Shown: one piece after another, positions 47,101 through 61,218 of the stretch
How positions within the stretch are numbered: position 1 is the first letter of the stretch
Layout: every line of letters starts with the position of its first letter
Assembly (NCBI GenBank): GCA_950022655.1
Contig: OX465588.1
Span: 19,888,527-19,952,526 of the forward strand
Direction of reading: 5' to 3'
Source of the DNA: Alentia gelatinosa
Lineage: Eukaryota; Annelida; Polychaeta; Phyllodocida; Polynoidae
DNA: 64,000 nt
Program-made: the position numbers and the translations under genes
Notes under the pieces: generated by a model
The model's database searches: none
The model's input: only the letters and a program-made list of their open reading frames with translations
Told to the model about the DNA's origin: nothing

Positions 47101-49185
47101 ATAGGTAAAATATTCATGATTATCAGTCTGATGTTGAATTCTCGAACACAAGGTCCAGGTCTCGACATCAAAGTTTATTCCTGTTCCTACAGATTGTGCA
47201 CAAGATATTGTCTGCACTGATAACTACCATCAATGCTCTTGAGAAGTCGTAGCCCACTTTATCCTATGACACTGACAGTAGGGTCGACGTCGTTTAGGAT
47301 GGCATGTGCTTTGGAGGTATGATATTACTGCTGTCTGTTATGACTTTTGAAAATTGATGTCATTAAAATTTCATGATGGTGATATATATTTAAACAGATG
47401 GCTAGCGAGTTTCAAGACATATCAGAGGAGGAGAGACTCTTTAAATGTCATGGCTGAAGCTCCATTTCCTGTGATTTCACGCTTGAAAGCACGGTTTGAG
47501 AACTTAACTGTTCCTTTCATTATCCCTTTAACTCTTTTTGGCAGGGGAAACATTGCATGGAATATCTAGCTAAATGTTACCAAAAATATGTTAATTTCAG
47601 AAAGTTCAGATGAGAATTTATGGTTTATTGGAAATTTTAAATTTGTTTGAGCAGAATGGAATACAGAGGCCGGCAATGCAAACATCCCAATTGGTTCTGG
47701 CATCTGCTGTAGTAAATATACATGATAAATAATGGGCAGCTGTTAAATATGTTGGATTTCCTTCAAATACCATGGCTTTCCAACACATTTAATACTGTGG
47801 TTGCAGTGAAGCAATTTCCCGCCTATATCTTCATCCACTGCTAACGCAACCCCAGTTACACAACTGCTCACCACAATCCAAATCCAACCCCGATCAACAC
47901 GAGCAAAATAAACCTGATTTATGCGACAACTGAGGTAATGAAGTTGGGGCTGTCGAAACAGAATCTGTAATCGCCGTGTGGGTTTGAGATATCTCTGATC
48001 GCTTGCCAGAACATTGGTAACACCCTCTGTAGTTGATACGGAGGAGAACGACCGAGCACGGGCAATGTAATACAGATATGTAATACAGATAGCATCCTAA
48101 TAACAGGGGTCAATGCGATTGAACTAAGTTCACGTGGTCAGGGGTCACTCTAGAGAGGTGCTCATTGGCAAGGGTCCAATGAAGTCGCCATAGTGAACCT
48201 GCATAATAATGATAGGATATACTAGGGAATGGTTAAGTCAATAAATACCCTTATATATACGTACATATCTTAGAAGAAATAGTAACGATTCTTTACTATC
48301 CTGAGACCATGTCAAGGAGAGTTTATTGCAGGAGGAGGTGACATGTAATAAGGAAAGATTGATAAAAATATACATATATATATGGTTTTAATTTTGGTAT
48401 AATGGTTTTAAATTTTGATCTGTTACAAAAGCTGTCAGTACAGTTAACGCATGTAGTCATAAAGTTGCTGCCTTTCCGTATATTCATAGAAGACAAAATG
48501 AAACAGATTGTATGAAGTGGTTGTATAGATTCAACATATATTTTTCGATTGCTAAAAGAGCTTGGACATCAGAAAAGAGATTAAATATGATATATTAATT
48601 AAGTTGCGTATAAGCTTCAATAAACGATAGTTTTATTCACGCACAGTTAGTGGGATACACCTCGGTGGTTATGACATAATACCCTCGTCACTCTTGTGTA
48701 TTACTGTGCGTCAACAACTAGGTACTTATTAGTGTGGATACCCCTGATGTTCACCCGATATTCCATGATGTACTTCGGTTCTCTACTATATGATATAGTA
48801 ATGTCAGTCTCCGTTATAAGGAGCCCCCAGAGACAAACTATCCTTAATGTATATTAATAGTTTCAATACTACATAGGTCATGCTTGGGTCGGTCCTTTGT
48901 AAATTACTATTGACGTCATAGTAGCACTACTAAAATAAATTGGATTGTGGTGTTGAAGGATTTGTGCCAACAGGCCATGGCCCTAGGAGACCAAATAGCC
49001 AGCTCAAAGTCTGTCCGACCCATGACTCAATGTTAAGTGACGCATACTTTACATACAGACCTTGCTGAATATTCAAAATTCTGATGATACGGATACGGAT
49101 GATCAGTTAACCATAGATCACACGAAGGTTGATGCAATAGCGCACCACCTACCGAAATCAAGTTATAATAGGGCTCTTCTCCATA
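41108..49185. other. No supported gene
   Basis: Long AT-rich stretch with only short chance ORFs on both strands. A 13-bp repeat, AATTTACCATATA, occurs at about 45821 and 45890. One full CRE lies at 48911-48918. Confidence 0.4.
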
Positions 49186-49407
49186 ATGAACATTTCTGGA
49201 TGCATAAATTCAACTAGCACTTGTGATGAAATGGTATATCTCGGAGCTGTAATAGACGCTGATCTGAATTTCACAAAGCATGGAGAACTACTGATGAATA
49301 AAATAAACTGCAAGTTACAAGTTTTTAGGAGGCTCAGGGGGTTCATGTGTAACAAAACAGCGATCAGAGTTAACAAAACATGTCTGATAATTAATAGTAC
49401 TTTGTAA
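49186..49407 (+). pseudogene. LINE reverse transcriptase fragment (thumb region)
   Basis: VYLGAVIDADLNFTKHGELL, then NKINCKLQVFRRLRGFM and KTAIRVNKTCLI, is the segment that follows the YADD motif in CR1/Jockey-type RTs (compare NYLGVLLDNRL in the element at 21.9 kb). The spelling differs enough to be another family. Degraded sequence continues to about 49640 in shifted frames (LKTPTRAPNSVLLHSS). Catalytic motifs are absent. Confidence 0.65.
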
Positions 49408-49640
49408 ATGGTAGTAGTGTTACAAATGTGTTAAGGGCAACTGTCCTTGCTTAAATGTTGATTGTATATGTTAAACATAAGGCAAAATCTGTTCAAAGAC
49501 GAGAAAGCATTGTAAATATCAGATGTTACGTGTTGCTATACTGCAAATATGTATTGCATGGAAGAGCAATCCACAAGAAATGAATGCAATAAAACTATTT
49601 TTTTTAAAAACACCAACTCGAGCTCCTAATTCAGTACTCC

Positions 49641-50778
49641 TTCACTCATCATGAACCGCAACATGTGGATGTTTTTTTTATGCCCAAGCCTAGCTCGCAT
49701 AGACATATTTTTCATCCTGCAGCTTGTGCTTGGCACTTGTAGTTCCGGTGGTAATTAGAGCTGTGGGTGACATAGATTGACTCACAGGACATCCATCTTA
49801 CCGTCTCTCTCTCCCTTAAAGACCACAGTTCTCAGAGTTTATTACCATCAAAGCCTATGGTACATGGCTATAGGAGCCCAGTCTAGGGCATAGATTCTCT
49901 GCGTTGCGTGTAATTTCCCCCCTAAATAGAGCGATGAGAAGAATGTTTACGGATTGGAAGGGGCCTTTAGAAAAAGGAAGGAATATCTATCGATATATAT
50001 GATCTAAACGGAAAATTAAAAGCGTGACTGAAAGCTTTGAGACAGGCTATTATGTAGCGATGTGTTCATTTTATCCTCTTTTTTATGTGAAAAAATATAT
50101 TGGTCAAGTGGCTTGATGAAAGGAGTTTTTTGTTCTTTTATTAGAAATTTTTTGAGCGTTTATTTCAGAAAGGTATAGTTGAAGTTTCTCGGTGGTACAT
50201 AGATGACTGTTTCATACAGTGCTTACTGGTGGAAACTTCCCAAAAATATATATCTATCTGCAACCATGTTGAATAATCAACTGCAGAAATTATGGACAGC
50301 AACACTACACGTAAACGTAACTTTAATGATATTCCCTAAAACATACATGTTTCTACACTCTGGTTTTAAGTACACAAAGTAGTGCCAATATCCTGAGTGC
50401 AGGAGACAAATTCTGAGAGAATTCTCAACTCTGATAGAAGAATCAGATGGCATGAAACCCTACTCACATTGTGAGTCAAACGTTGTATGGACTATCACCC
50501 TAATGCATTTTCACGTCTTTTTTCAACTTTGGGCTTGGTACATTTAATCAGGGAACTTATAAACTCATATTGCAGATTCGATTCAATATGAAATATGTTT
50601 TTTTTACGGATTTAACTTTTTTTTTTTTGTTCGCCATAAATGTATAGAAAAATAAATATAGACTCTTCCCAACTGCTGTCGAGCATTTCCCATATACAAT
50701 AGCAATGACAGGATATATTATTCATACTCCATTCACACTCAAGACATACATTTGAATCACATTAACTTAAATTCTTAA

Positions 50779-50779
<1 letters not shown>
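49641..50779. other. No gene seen
   Basis: AT-rich non-coding sequence. Confidence 0.4.

Positions 50780-50832
<53 letters not shown>
50780..50832. repeat. (TA)n microsatellite
   Basis: About 26 uninterrupted TA units. Confidence 0.97.
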
Positions 50833-50836
<4 letters not shown>

Positions 50837-52574
50837 TTTTCTCAACTAATGAACAAATTTAGGCATCCAGCACACCAATATTTTGTATCTTGTTTTTAAC
50901 TCTTTCTTTGGAAATTTCAGTTCTTGCCAACCTCTGATTTTTCTTAATATAACAGATTCTAATACTCTCATACTCACATCATAAGGTCTTCCTTTGCAAC
51001 GCTCAGTATTTGGCTTCTTTATCTAAGGAAAGCATTTGCAGCTCTGGTAGTATGTTTCTCTTTCATTTCTACATTTATTTCATCTGAAGCCCATCATTTC
51101 ATAAGTTTCATCGTGTTATAGATATAATATTCAAAGCTTCTAATCCTACATTCGGCATGCAACTTGCATTTCTAGTGGTGTCTTAATCTTCCATACCGTG
51201 CGTAGAGAATGATTTATATTTACTTGTAACATGTTTCTTAATTTAGCTCATCCCCTACTGAATAAATCATTGAAATTATCATTTGTTTCATTATCATGGA
51301 GACTGCATTCCTAGTTTCAAAGATGCCTTAATATCCGAAATTCAAATAACTTTAAAATAAATTCCTAAATCTCCTTCATGTTCATCTTCCACAATGCTTT
51401 AAATGTTGTATTTCTCTATATGGTAATATTCACTGATTAATAGCTTATCAAAAGTGGCAACTTGCTGTCATCGTCTTGGTACAGGATGTGATGTTGGTTT
51501 TTCAAGAACCCTGCAGTTTGAGGAGTTTAAAATGTGATCCTTTATATAACGTGTATCGCACGATATTGGCGTAGCAACGATTTCCATGATCGTTCTTTCT
51601 GTGCATAATTTGATTTAAATTAAGGTGCTGATATCTCGCCCTCATCTAACTGTAGGGTTCAACTCAATGATATGGTCTGCATTAGTCACTCCATATCATC
51701 CACTGTTTGTTATATAAGAACTGATTTCTCCGATTCTATATGGGTCATTATAATCAGTCGTGGAAACATTTACGCGTGTTATGATAGGCCTTTTTCCGTA
51801 GGCCGGTGTCGCACCTTATCTCCCTAGCTACACCACGGCTGAAGCCAAACATTCACTTGGCAACGTATTCTTTAGCATTGGATCTATCAGTATATGAGCG
51901 TAATATGTTCATAAGAACCATGTATCTTATTTTCAGAGAAATAACAATGATTGCATCGTATTTGATGGTATTCCAGCTACAATTTGATGTATCATACATG
52001 CATATCACCTCAATGATACTTTAGATATAGCTTAGATAACACAGGGACACCAAAACTGCATACACACTTATACATTGGCAGGCCTAGCTATAATATGCTT
52101 ATCTTTCTCCAAGTTAAAACCAAGATGATTATCAACTATAAAGTTTAGACAACCCAGACTTGTTGATACAATATCCTAGTTTGTTCCAGCAATTTAATCT
52201 ATGAAAAAACAACACTCCTGTAATCACACCCACCGTTCACACTTTAGGTGTGATTGCTGTGTGTCTCTATATACATGCTGCCGGACTCGCCCGTGTTTGT
52301 CCGAGCGGCCGTGTAACTAGACAGTGGGCCGTTAGGCGGCGCTGAACGGCAACACCTGTATTTAGCACAAATTCAATTGGTATCGATTGGTATCGTTTTA
52401 TGGGTTTCCAGTTGAATGGTGCAGTGCATATTCTAAGGGAAAATAGTAGGCTAGATTGATTGCTCCTAGATAGATATATTTACCTAAGGACGTATCACCG
52501 ACGAATACTGCCTGTTGTTAGTCATGTCTTATTTAAACTTTGGCATTTTTAGGGATGTAATGATATGAATACTG
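50833..52574. other. No gene seen
   Basis: AT-rich non-coding sequence with a small GC-rich island at 52275-52360. A short tandem (TTGGTATCGA, TTGGTATCGT) lies at about 52377-52397. Confidence 0.4.
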
Positions 52575-52660
52575 TTTTCGTTTTTTTTTATAGTTTTTTT
52601 TTATGTTCTTTATTTATACTGAGTCCGCTCAGTCGAATGGACTGGTTTGCGTACAGACTC
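52575..52660 (-). repeat. 3' tail of a minus-strand retroelement (family copy 3)
   Basis: T-rich run, then ATGTTCTTTATTTATACTGA. On the minus strand this reads CAGTATAAATAAAGAACAT followed by A-rich tail, as at 10.74 and 27.21 kb. A short stem (AGTCCATTCGACT) lies just inside. The body may extend to about 53.0 kb. Confidence 0.4.
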
Positions 52661-53044
52661 AGTTACCCAATTGTACATAACCATAAAGAATAAGTATATA
52701 ACCAAATAGTTATTACAAATTCTACACAACTTGTATAATCTTACCAATATAATGCCAGTAACAAACTAGCTCTAGATATCAGAAGTGTACAATATTATCT
52801 TGTTCAATTTTAGAAGATAACACCCAACTTTCACATTTTCCAAATACCTTCAAGTCTGTTACCACCTCTTGAGAGTTAGATAATCTCAAATAGTTCTTAC
52901 CTAAGGAAAAAAGAAAATCTCTCCAATTATAACATTAAATTTTAAATTTTAACATAGATACCTATTAATTGGAGTTCATACTCGCTTTGCACACATCAAG
53001 ATGAATAACCATATGTTGTCAATACTCTAGACTGAGTTAAAATA

Positions 53045-53147
53045 TGTATGTTAAAATACTTGGTAAAATTATCAATCAGATTTATTTCTCTGCCTTAGGC
53101 ATAGGGAAATATCTTATCAATAATTTTACCGCATATTTTGACGTACG
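53045..53147 (+). ncRNA. Long near-loopless hairpin (possible small-RNA precursor or foldback)
   Basis: Arms 53045-53095 and 53097-53147 face each other at 51 positions. I count 37 Watson-Crick pairs, 6 T-G positions that pair as U:G in + strand RNA, and 8 mismatches. The tip is TGCCTTAGGCA. The size fits a microRNA-like precursor, but a decayed MITE palindrome is equally possible. No transcript evidence. Confidence 0.3.
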
Positions 53148-56100
53148 GAGATAGTAAGTCAGTTTCCGTATAAGAACCCATTCTATTAATGATGAAAATT
53201 GAGGAAAGAATTAATTGACTGGAACGAATGGTAATGTATGTTTAGGGTCACGAAATGTATGCCATCCTTTACTGTATACAGTAGAAATGTTGGGGTGTAC
53301 CTGCCATAAAAATAGTGATCATATTATATCTGATATGATAGTAGCAATGTATGATCCTGCACCTGAAAAAAAAGGTGTACCAAAGAGGGATCCATATCAA
53401 AGTCACTGACGGACTAGCCTTGGGCAAACAGGTTGAAATACCTCACACCTGTCTAGCGTATGTTGGCCCCAATGAGCAGCTCACTATATTCTGGCAAGAA
53501 CCTCGTCAAGATCAAATAAACCTATCTCTATGTTCATAGTTACCGCTCCAGCCATCATTAAGGTATTCCGGAGATAGCGGACGTTGTGCCGGGGCATGAA
53601 GCCCAGGAGGCCGGGCTCTATGCCACCACTTACCGGGATCACCCGAACCATGGCCCGGGAAAGATCTACGGTGCCCTATAACAGTAAAGCATCGTTAGCG
53701 GGTAGCGACAGGAGGGAGAGGGGCGTCACTGGGCATGAGTGGCTATCACTATGAATTCCTTTGCATGGCTATCGATTATCGCCACTCAGAAGAAGAAGGA
53801 GGGAGGAACCATGCAGGATACACGTAAAGGATATTGGCGAGACGAGTGGTGTTCCCTCTGGCTATAGTAGACCCATCTCTTTCAACAGGTCTTCTGTGAG
53901 CCCACAAAGCAAGATCTGGATGTTATTTATTCCTTATTGCTCTTCTCTGATACTAGGGTGCCCAGTGCAAGAGGGTGAAGGGCCATGTGTTCATATCAAA
54001 ATATCAGAAGTCACATGTATGGTCGAAAATGTGAAAAATATGTGTATATGGTACTAAATACATGTATTCGACACTACTTATGTACACAGCCATCATATAG
54101 TGACGAAAACCAGTTTGATTACTATCAGAGATTAGAAAAGAATACTTTAACGTTTGAAAATATCATGAAATGTTCTCCTGTTGTTTCCTTACCGCTAGCG
54201 TATCTTTAGCGAGTAATTTTGTTTCTTTCCGTATTAACCCAGGATACTTTCATAACACAAAATACTATCCAATGAAGAATAAAATTCTAATTCAGAACTT
54301 GGACTGAGCGAGGAATACGTTATGTAGCTTGATCGTAATACAAAGCCTTCAAACAACTTTCCAACCAGTCCACTTTTATTCAATTTGTTTCAAGCAAACA
54401 TAATTTGTTAAGTCATAACAAAAGTCCACTGGAGGTCTTCTGAAGCTGTGGCATACAAATCTCGAATATTGAAGAATATCACCTCCTAATGGCCATTAAG
54501 ATTATTAGTCTGTCTGTTCAAGCCTTTATCAAACATAGGGGAATTGGTATGGTTCAGTAGGCAGTAATAAATGGTCCTTGATATGAATCAAATGGGTAAA
54601 CAGTGCCCATGGAGTTATAAGAGCCTTCAGAATCGGGATAACCTTTGACCTCACTCCTGCGTCTCACCCTGGACGTTCCTTCCAAATACATCAGTACTTA
54701 TATCCAAGATTTGTAACTGATTCAGTTACATGGGTCTGTTCCTAGAGTCAATTAAAAAAATAGCTCCCCTGAATCCTCGTTGTTTCACCAAGTGGCCTAT
54801 CAGATAGTAAAGTATTATCCAATCAACGTATAGGAAAGTTCACCCATTCAAACATGTAACGATAACATGAACATGCGAATCATTGTGTCTTAATGTGGAG
54901 AAATTCGTCTATTCACAACGATGACTGCCATTTTGTTTGTTTTAATATTAGTCTACTTTTAGATGTAACGTCATAGCACGCTAGTCCCTCTAGGGTTGTG
55001 TGAAATATGTGTCAATAATTGTTCTGGCGAGTGACATATTGCACTCTATTGGGTTCACACACATACATATCCGCAATCGCAATCTACTTCCCGCTTCTTT
55101 TTCATCCTTACCTTACTCTAAATATAGACCAGCATTATATCTAGGAAATGTAGATCCAACCACGCACTCGTGAAATCAATTTTATTCGTCAATCAACTCT
55201 CTCTATCATTTGTTCATTAGGGGGATATAGCAATGACTACGCTTCGTTTTTAGGGTTATTCCAAGGTTTTTATTTAGACTTGAGTCTAGACCTTCCATCT
55301 ATCTTAGTGTTGTTTCTGTCGATACCAGATGCTCAACTGTTTGCAGTACAAAATAGTATGATTGATTGAGTTGCTTTTAACAAATCAGTTGAAGCGTAAT
55401 ACTATCCTTACAGTTACCTATATACATGTGTATAACCATATAAATAGAATCCAAATAAGTGGATGAAACAACCACGCGGCAGTACGTCTATAGTTCTAGA
55501 TGAACCTCTAGTCGAATAAAATTACACGGTCACTGGTAATAGTTGTGGTCATGTCTAGGGATAATTAAGCCTTTGCTATCCGCAATAAGCCCTTGCAGTT
55601 TCATTCATTTATTTTTAAGTGAGTTTTAAATTGTTCGTATGGAAATAAACCCTTTCTTTGTGTCTTCTTTGAGATGGCTCCCATTACCCAAAGCTAAAGG
55701 AACATTGCTCGGACCGCGCCAATGTCACCAAAATCCCTATCCTAATCCCTATACCATCGGGACGACGCGTAGGTAGAGGCATTAAACCTCAGCACTAGCA
55801 GCCCCTCAATATACCCCATCCTCTGGACCCTTCCACCGCCCTCATAGTACACCCGACGATAATAGTAATGTACAACCACATCCACATACCCCGACATACC
55901 CCAACATACCCCAGACACTCAGATCTACATACAATTACAAGAGTTGGATGGACAGTTGCGGGACCTTGGCGCCGACAGACAAAGTACTAGAGAAGTGGTC
56001 GTTGGCGGCCGTATTCCGTATGCTTTGTTTGTTATATATTACCGTCCCTTGAGTCAGTCTCGCGTGTGGCAAATAACTCTCCATGCTGGCGCGCCATCTC

Positions 56101-56463
56101 TTGTGTATACAACGCCCACTTGCTCTGTTTCGACTTCTTGTGTCGCCTCGGAGAACAGTAAGGGAAAGGGAACGGCTAAGAGGTGAAGGACCTGCCGGCA
56201 GATAGATAGGCGCACACAGGCGATCTGAGCATTAGGGCTCAGATTTATTGGCGAACTTTGTTGACGGGGACATGGAGGTGCGGGCGTGGGACGGTAATCA
56301 GTGTGACGCCAGATCCAGTGTTACATCACTGCACCGCCACCCAATGGCTGGGGTACCTCTAGGGGTGAGAGTGTGAGGAGCAGCTCGCTGAGGAGAGAGT
56401 AGAATGTGCAGCTCATGGCCTTCAGGTTTCGGTGAGCTTCTGTAATCAAACTTTATATATAGA
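53148..56463. other. No supported gene
   Basis: Mixed composition. GC-rich patches lie at 53560-53680 and 55940-56400. The latter holds an 80-codon ORF (55944-56186) without a recognisable domain. Confidence 0.4.
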
Positions 56464-56611
56464 CTATAATCGATGGTTTTGTTGACAGCCGGCCATAAAC
56501 CACTAGCGTTGACGCCTAGTAATACATGAGCATCAGCGAGTGTATTACAACGTCAATCTCGACTGGTTTACAGAGACGCTCTCTACAAACGTTCGTGCGT
56601 TGTATTTATTA
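56464..56611. repeat. Copy of the 15.9-kb TIR element
   Basis: Shares ATAATCGAT, GGTTTTGT, AGCGAGTGTATTAC, TCTACAAA and TTTATTA in order with 15911-16055. The flanking block GGTATCTGACAGT at about 56692 also corresponds to 16597. The right terminus is more diverged here. Confidence 0.55.
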
Positions 56612-56759
56612 TCCATCTTCTCCGATAAATCAAACAATGGCTTTGAGGCCGTATACAAACGGATTTGAATTCCTATACCATGGTTGTGGTATCTGACAGT
56701 TTTTGAATAATGGGTACTACTACCTAGTGGTTTACTGAGGCCCCATATATTATCAAGGG

Positions 56760-59700
56760 ATACTTTGTATAGGCCAAGTGAGCCAGGAATTAGTCTAGAA
56801 TATCAAAACGAAGTTCAAGATATTACCACAGCTAGACAAAAGTATCTAATGAGAAATCCAATGTATTCGTAAAGTTTAAGGTCAGATCCCCTCTTCATGT
56901 ACACAATGAGCAACTAGATTTTCTAAATTAGAGATACCAACGCTCCAACACCATGAAGTAGATTGTACATCATTTCATGTTTATTATTGACGCAGCCTTA
57001 TCAGAAATATCCGCACTTTGGTACGTTTATTTTTCTCGGGAATCCAGGCATTTGAACTGTTTGCTAAATGGAGTATGCAAATACTCAGAACTCTGTGATA
57101 ATGAAGAACTCGATTTTATGGTCCATGAAATTAATTGCCGCTATCTAACAGGCTCCAATAGACTTCTCTTTGGCTGATAATATCGCCAAAAGCTGAATTC
57201 GCCACCTCAAAACAAATACCACTGCCACATTTATCCTATCAGTACATTATTAAAGCTTCCTACTTTGCATACACAATCAAGCATCTTAGCTTTGCATTAG
57301 CTGTATAAGTAAGATTCATAAGGGAAACGAGCTGAATGAATGTCAACACAAAGAGTATTTACAATACAGGCGTAATTGGTTTACTTTTTCAACAAGGAGT
57401 CTATGTAAAACGCGTGTACAAGTTTTTTTCAAACCGGAAAGTCCTTAGAATTCTTGTGTGATGTGCTCTAGGTTGATGCCTGATATATTTTTGCACAAAT
57501 CCAACAAAGCCGAAACTAATTTACTGGAGTATATACAAAGGTTCTTCGTTGATGGTAATGGCTATGCTGGTGGTCACACGGGAATATGGCATATATGTTC
57601 ACGAGTGTTTGTCTAATATGTGCAAAAATCATACTAGACCACACTTCGGACCCATCTACTTTGGTTGGGTCAGGTCTGATCCTAAGTTCATTTGTATAGG
57701 GAATTGTAGACTCAAAAAATGGAAGAAACTTTCAAAGAGTTTACCTGCATATAGGCCTACTACAGTGGGTGGTCATTTGACTGGCGCAACAATCAGCGAT
57801 AGTATGACTGTAGGTCTCAATCCTTAGTACTTCAACCCGAGCTCACTTATTCTGCAGCTTGAAGTAAATGACTCCTATAACGACTAAACCTATTCCCCTG
57901 AACTCCCTCTATCCGGAGATCAATCAGACCAAGCCAAGTTCAGCCAAGGTCAGCCAAGTTCGACGTGTGAGTGGATGTCCGGAAGCTTGTACTAAACTGC
58001 GCTGCATGACTAACCAGGAGTTTCTGGTGCAATGCCCGTATTAGGATGGCCAACCCGCTGTTGAAGCTGGTCCCTTATCTAATTAGTCCCGGCCAGTAAG
58101 CGCTGCACGTGTTGAGCGCCCAGCTTTATTGTGATTAGAAAAGTCACAGCAACACCGATTTTCCGCTTTCCGATTTTTATTTCCGATGATTTATAAAAAC
58201 GAGAAACTTGACAATTCGACTCGGTCTAAAGGCGGTCGCTTATCGGGAGTAGTACTGCTGCGAGGAATAGTAATGTATCGGGGTATTAACAAGCTATCAT
58301 TGGGTAATATCCAGAGGGTAGTTAACGGAAAGGAAGATTATCAAATTTGTGATGCACTCACATTATCTTGTCGGGTATGCTTGACAACATTGGGAGAGAC
58401 AGACTGATCTAATATCATTTCAATATGCTAGGGTGCTGTTTGATAATCTGGAGGATATATCCTGGTTAAACAATAGGATAAAACTCAGAAGAAAGGAGAA
58501 AATCTATCCTGTGTGGTGTGTCCAATCCTTGGTGAGACATATAACAGATTTGACACAGATTATACATGTCCTGGGACGTTACTTTGTGTCAGGATTGGTT
58601 ACTGTGATGTTGAATATACCTATGATCATCTAGGTCATTGAGAGTGTCCTTCCTGTCAATAAATGATGCTCAGCCCTTATGAATACACCTAAACCAGCAA
58701 TTTCATCACAATACTGTTGATTATTAATATTATGAAACAGTATTATACTATATTTACAGAAGAAGCTACAATTATAACATCTTTGTATGTGTCCTTGAAT
58801 AGGGGAGTTTGAGATGACTTAAAAGCAACTAAGAGGCCAATGGAGAGTTGTGCGATAAATCTATTCATCAACGTTTCTCAGCCAAGATAAGATCAAATCT
58901 TTGAACATTTCTCTAGGAAAAAATAATTATACAACAACATTGGACCTACAATGATCGGAGAACACTTTCCACGATATATTCATGATTATATATTAAACAG
59001 CAGGTAAATGGTAATAATAGTTTACGTCAAGAGGTCCGATGACATGTATTTTTAAATATTTTGATAGCAGTGGCCGGCATTGGGAATGCCATCCATAATA
59101 TGAACTCACAAAAGTACTTGGGATTGCATTTAGACAATTTCTAGCTTATAAGGAATATCCCAAAGACCTAATAATACATGCAGATGCAAAGCGGTTTTTT
59201 TCTACATTGTAATATGTAAGGTAAAATACGTAAGATAATAGGATATTTTGCAAATTTTACGGATTATCTGACAACAGTTCAATGGATGATTAAGGGTTGA
59301 TTTCATTAACATGTGCATGAAATAACGCCTCTACTTCAATGCGGCGCCTGACCCATAAAGGACATGTTTTCTATTATATTAATCCTGTTTCCTGCCACAT
59401 ATATTTTCCGATGGCATCAGGTGGATGTCTCATTTCCCATATACATAATGAATTTACATTTGAGAATAGCATTACAAGAAGTTGATCGAAGTAGTAGGTG
59501 AATAGATCGCTCAATGTGCTTTACACTAAAGATATTCCTTACAATGCTTCATTTAGTTTACGAGGTAAGTAGCCATAATGCCAATCCTCCCGATGCCATC
59601 CTTGATAAATTCATCCAAATACCACCTCATCTATCGAGACGGGACTTTTTCAACTACTAATTGCATCTTATATATATCGATGTAAATTCGAAAAAAAGAG

Positions 59701-61218
59701 ATCACTGTACTTCGCCAAAGCTAAGTCATCGACACCATCATTGAAGCTTTTAAAAAGGATCGGATAATGTGCTAATGATAGCTCGCCTTGGCTAGTATGG
59801 CACGATACCGGCAACTGCCATCAAGTAATTGACGAAGTACAAAAGCCTTTTGATGGGCCTCACATATCAAGAGAATCACATTCCTTTAAAACCTTCATTC
59901 TGGTGCTGGTGATAATTACATGGGATGTTTTTAATCAGCTGCTTGGATTTATTGTAGTCTTACACCACCACAAAGGAGACCGGATACTGCTGGTCTCCGT
60001 GGGAAGTATACTCTGTTGGTTGGAAGACTGTTGGAGTGGGAGGAAATGAAGATCTTTGAATCTCCTGAGACGGATAAACAAAAGAAGTGTAGCTGGTTGA
60101 AGCATGAGATTCATGTGTGACATCACAAAAGGGATCCTCTTTCCTCGCCTGCCCTCACGCAATGAACTGCATGTTTGACTGGAAATTTTGGTCCCAAGGA
60201 AATGAGCTCCATGTTGTATCTGGTGATAGTTATTACTCCCTGAGGGAATAGAGGACTTAATATGCTAGCAGATTTCATATTTACTTGTGGTTTGAGTTAG
60301 ATGACTCATTAATACGCTAAGGTTCTAAATGTTAAATGTCTAGAGCTTTCAACTCTGCATCTATGAGATAGGTCTATTATCATATACATGTGTGCGAATA
60401 TACATACAAATACGAACCACTGATAAGTGTGCAGTAATTATAATGTTCGTGCCTGCTGTGACAGCAAGCTATGAGGATTAAGCGCTAGCGTAGACGTGGG
60501 ATTGGCTGTAAACTCCCTAGGTGCCTAAAATAGTGTTTTGAATTAGTTTAAGGGATATGATAAAAAGTAACCCCCCTGACTGGTGGTGATGAAACGATTC
60601 TGTTTCTCGGTCAGTCGTCGATTTCATATGGCAATCCACTTACAGCATCAGGCTGTATGAAATAGATGAATGACTTCGGTTGACAACACTTTCATCCACA
60701 GTAGACCTTTCCTAACACTACATTATTCCATGGTAATGAGATATGAATATTTCATATGGTTATAATAGTTGAAACACAATGAAACACAATAAGCCTGTTC
60801 CACAGGGACTAAGCTAAGGGTTATCCATGATGAGTGTCTAGGAGGGTCTGGGTTTGTGAAACAGTAGGTATCCTCTTCCTTTGAGACCATATTCAGATTC
60901 TCTTTGGGTTAATTTCTAAATTACTAATATTGATAAGATGCAGCCACATTTCATCGTTTGGATGAAACATTTTCCATCAATAATCCATAATGTCGTCTCC
61001 TCAGCAAAGAGCAAAACAATTGCCTAACCTTTCGGGACCCTGTGACTTGTGATACTTTTGTTGCTGTTCCTATGACACTAGAACAGGAGGAATAGACAGT
61101 GTATATGATGTTCGTTGTCGTGACAAGCAATGTTTACCCACCAGTAAACAGTTCCTGTCGGAAATGAAGAACATGGCTTAAACCACAAGAGCTATCAGGA
61201 GAGGTGTTAAGTTTGCAG
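56760..61218. other. No supported gene
   Basis: AT-rich, with chance ORFs only. A decamer tandem, AGCCAAGTTC/AGCCAAGGTC/AGCCAAGTTC, lies at 57932-57961. Confidence 0.4.

Noticed and set aside
55944..56186. 80-codon ORF with a donor-like GTAAGG near its end
   Set aside because: No recognisable domain, and no acceptor or partner exon found.
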